Below the pieces are notes generated by a model. That model searched no databases. It had not been told where the DNA came from and saw only the letters and a program-made list of their open reading frames with translations. Source: Fundidesulfovibrio terrae (GTDB taxonomy: Bacteria > Desulfobacterota > Desulfovibrionia > Desulfovibrionales > Desulfovibrionaceae). From it: a stretch of DNA of 64,000 nt. Below, one piece after another: positions 62,692 to 64,000 of this stretch (positions are counted from its first letter, which is position 1; each line of letters starts with the position of its first letter). Location: contig NZ_JAKZFS010000001.1 in the NCBI RefSeq assembly GCF_022808915.1, positions 884,644 to 948,643 of the forward strand. The letters are read 5' to 3'. Position numbers and translations under genes: made by a program.

Positions 62692-64000
62692 ATGGCATTT
62701 CGTTTCGTTCGCTGTCTGACCCTGGCCGTCCTGGCGCTGGCGGCGCAGTCCTTCCCGTCCCGTGCCCAGGCTCCCGACATACGCTCCCCCGAGGTGGTGG
62801 TCCCGGCCTCCATGAACATCCCCGCGCCCGAAGGGCTCAAGGCCCAGTTTCCCCAGGGGTTCACCCCTGGCCTGGGCTTCGGCCTGAACTGCGCCCAGGC
62901 CCAGCCCGACGGGGCCATGGTGCTGCACACGCTCACCGGGCGCGGCCCCACCTTGGCCGGACCCATGGTGGCCGTGCCCGGAGGGCTCGTCCCCTCGTCG
63001 GTGTTCGTGCTGCCCGGATTCGCCCCGGCCATCGCCACCATGCGCCTCTTTGGCAACAAGGCCGAGGTGGTGGGCATGCTGCCCCTCAAGGACGAGGACG
63101 GCACGCCGCTTACGGGGCTGCCTCCCGCCCCGGTGATAACCGGCGGGCAGGCCGAGGCCCCGCTCGACCTGGCGCTCAATCGGCTTGCGAACAACCCCCA
63201 CGGCATCGACCCCCAGGGCGTGGCCTACGATTTCAAGCGCGGCGTGTTCTGGCTGGTCGACGGATACCGCCCGGCCCTGGCCCGGGTCTCCCCGCGCGAC
63301 GGGCGCGTCTCCTCCATGCTGGTCCCGGGCGACGGCCTGGAGGACTACCTGGCCACCTGCCGCGCCGGATGGGGCTTCTCGGGCGTGAGCATAAGCCCCA
63401 CCGGAAAGATCTACACCATCATGCGCGGCGTTCTGTCCGTTGGGGGCAAGCCCGCCATCTTCAGCCGCATCGTGGAGTTCGATCCCGACACCGAGCGTGT
63501 GCGCCAGCTTCCGTATCCCATCGACGAGGAGGCGTTCGCCGATCCGTCCCAGGTGTCCACGGGCGAGGTGGTGGCCGTCGCGGACAAGCGCCTGCTGGTG
63601 CTGGAGCAGGGGCCGGGCAAGGACGGCAGGCCGCGCAGCCTGATCTACGCCGTGGACCTCACCCAGACCAGCAACATCAACCGCGTCTTCAACGACGCGG
63701 GCCAGCCCATCGAGGTGCTCACGGACAGGGCCCAGTGGAGCAAGATGAAGCTCAACCTGGCCCGCAAAACCCTGGTGGTGGACCTGCACGCCGCCGGATT
63801 CAAGGACCGTTACGCCGAGAGCATGACCCTTCTCTCCGACGGGCTCACCCTGGCGGTGATGAGCGGCCACGGCTTCGGGCTGGAGGCCCAGATCGCGGGC
63901 TACGCCTCGGACGAATCGGGCAGGCCCGTGCTCGACGCCCCTCGTTACCAGCTGGGGCAGGGGGGCGTGCTGACCTACGCGGGCCAGCCCACCAAGGCGG
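62692..64000 (+). CDS. Secreted phytase/esterase-like beta-propeller protein (3' end outside window)
   Basis: At least 436 residues; open at the window end. A signal peptide (LTLAVLALAAQSFPSRAQA) precedes a chain with the pattern of the esterase-like activity of phytase family: NNPHGIDPQGVAYDFKRGVF, WLVDGYRPALARVSPRDGRV, GFSGVSISPTGKIYTIMRG and YAESMTLLSDGLTLAVMSGH. Such proteins fold as beta-propellers and are secreted or periplasmic; few have known substrates. AGGAGACC precedes ATG 62692. A perfect palindrome AGCCTCCCCGGGGAGGCT lies just before the ribosome site and could affect translation. Confidence 0.82.
   Translation, partial: MAFRFVRCLTLAVLALAAQSFPSRAQAPDIRSPEVVVPASMNIPAPEGLKAQFPQGFTPGLGFGLNCAQAQPDGAMVLHTLTGRGPTLAGPMVAVPGGLVPSSVFVLPGFAPAIATMRLFGNKAEVVGMLPLKDEDGTPLTGLPPAPVITGGQAEAPLDLALNRLANNPHGIDPQGVAYDFKRGVFWLVDGYRPALARVSPRDGRVSSMLVPGDGLEDYLATCRAGWGFSGVSISPTGKIYTIMRGVLSVGGKPAIFSRIVEFDPDTERVRQLPYPIDEEAFADPSQVSTGEVVAVADKRLLVLEQGPGKDGRPRSLIYAVDLTQTSNINRVFNDAGQPIEVLTDRAQWSKMKLNLARKTLVVDLHAAGFKDRYAESMTLLSDGLTLAVMSGHGFGLEAQIAGYASDESGRPVLDAPRYQLGQGGVLTYAGQPTKA

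Overview
The window reads as a free-living, flagellated, high-GC Gram-negative bacterium, most likely a Desulfovibrio-type member of the Desulfovibrionales (Desulfovibrio/Fundidesulfovibrio-like). The pointers are the gene content as a whole: an ADP-forming acyl-CoA synthetase followed by a DRTGG/phosphotransacetylase-like protein, a C_GCAxxG_C_C redox protein, many multi-domain histidine kinases, a chemoreceptor with a cysteine-rich cytoplasmic insert, and an hrcA-grpE operon under a CIRCE operator. This placement is inference; no rRNA gene is present to fix it.

Layout. (1) 1-6.2 kb: a receiver/PP2C/anti-sigma-kinase protein and its STAS partner, then three glycosyltransferases. (2) 6.3-13.0 kb: flagellar genes fliK-flgD-flgE, then an FMN riboswitch with ribB, then a flagellin gene. 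(3) 13.1-17.3 kb: rnc diverging from an ADP-forming acyl-CoA synthetase and its DRTGG neighbour. (4) 17.3-25.1 kb: housekeeping and stress genes (small heat-shock protein, LonB/LonH-like protease, rnhA, TPM-like protein, orphan ABC ATPase, TesA-like esterase, tatA, a predicted exonuclease). (5) 25.3-30.3 kb: a probable O-acyl-transfer cassette (MBOAT, two SGNH hydrolases, a periplasmic protein, a TPR protein). (6) 30.4-41 kb, minus strand: HDAC-like deacetylase, hydantoinase, NupC transporter, then the overlapping series LpoA-like lipoprotein, two acyltransferases, gatC, gatA. (7) 41-47.5 kb: C_GCAxxG_C_C protein, a THI5-domain histidine kinase, pncA-pncB, small secreted proteins. (8) 47.6-53.3 kb, minus strand: hrcA-grpE, a chemoreceptor gene, then dnaK. 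(9) 53.5-57.0 kb: an unrecognised 1141-aa protein. (10) 57.0-62.5 kb: a heme-type sensor kinase and NtrC-type regulator diverging from a sigma-54 promoter. That promoter leads through a strongly structured leader into a GAF protein with a kinase-like H-box but no ATPase domain. (11) The window ends inside a phytase/esterase-like secreted protein.

Two things stand out beyond ordinary annotation. First, a dispersed intergenic hairpin repeat of about 55 bp occurs six times. One copy carries a compensatory base-pair change and a multi-hairpin insertion, so pairing seems to be what is conserved. Second, the 57-62.5 kb locus looks like a self-contained regulatory circuit: sensor kinase, enhancer-binding regulator, palindromic sites, perfect sigma-54 promoter, structured RNA and degenerate kinase. 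No tRNA, rRNA, CRISPR array, insertion sequence or prophage was recognised.
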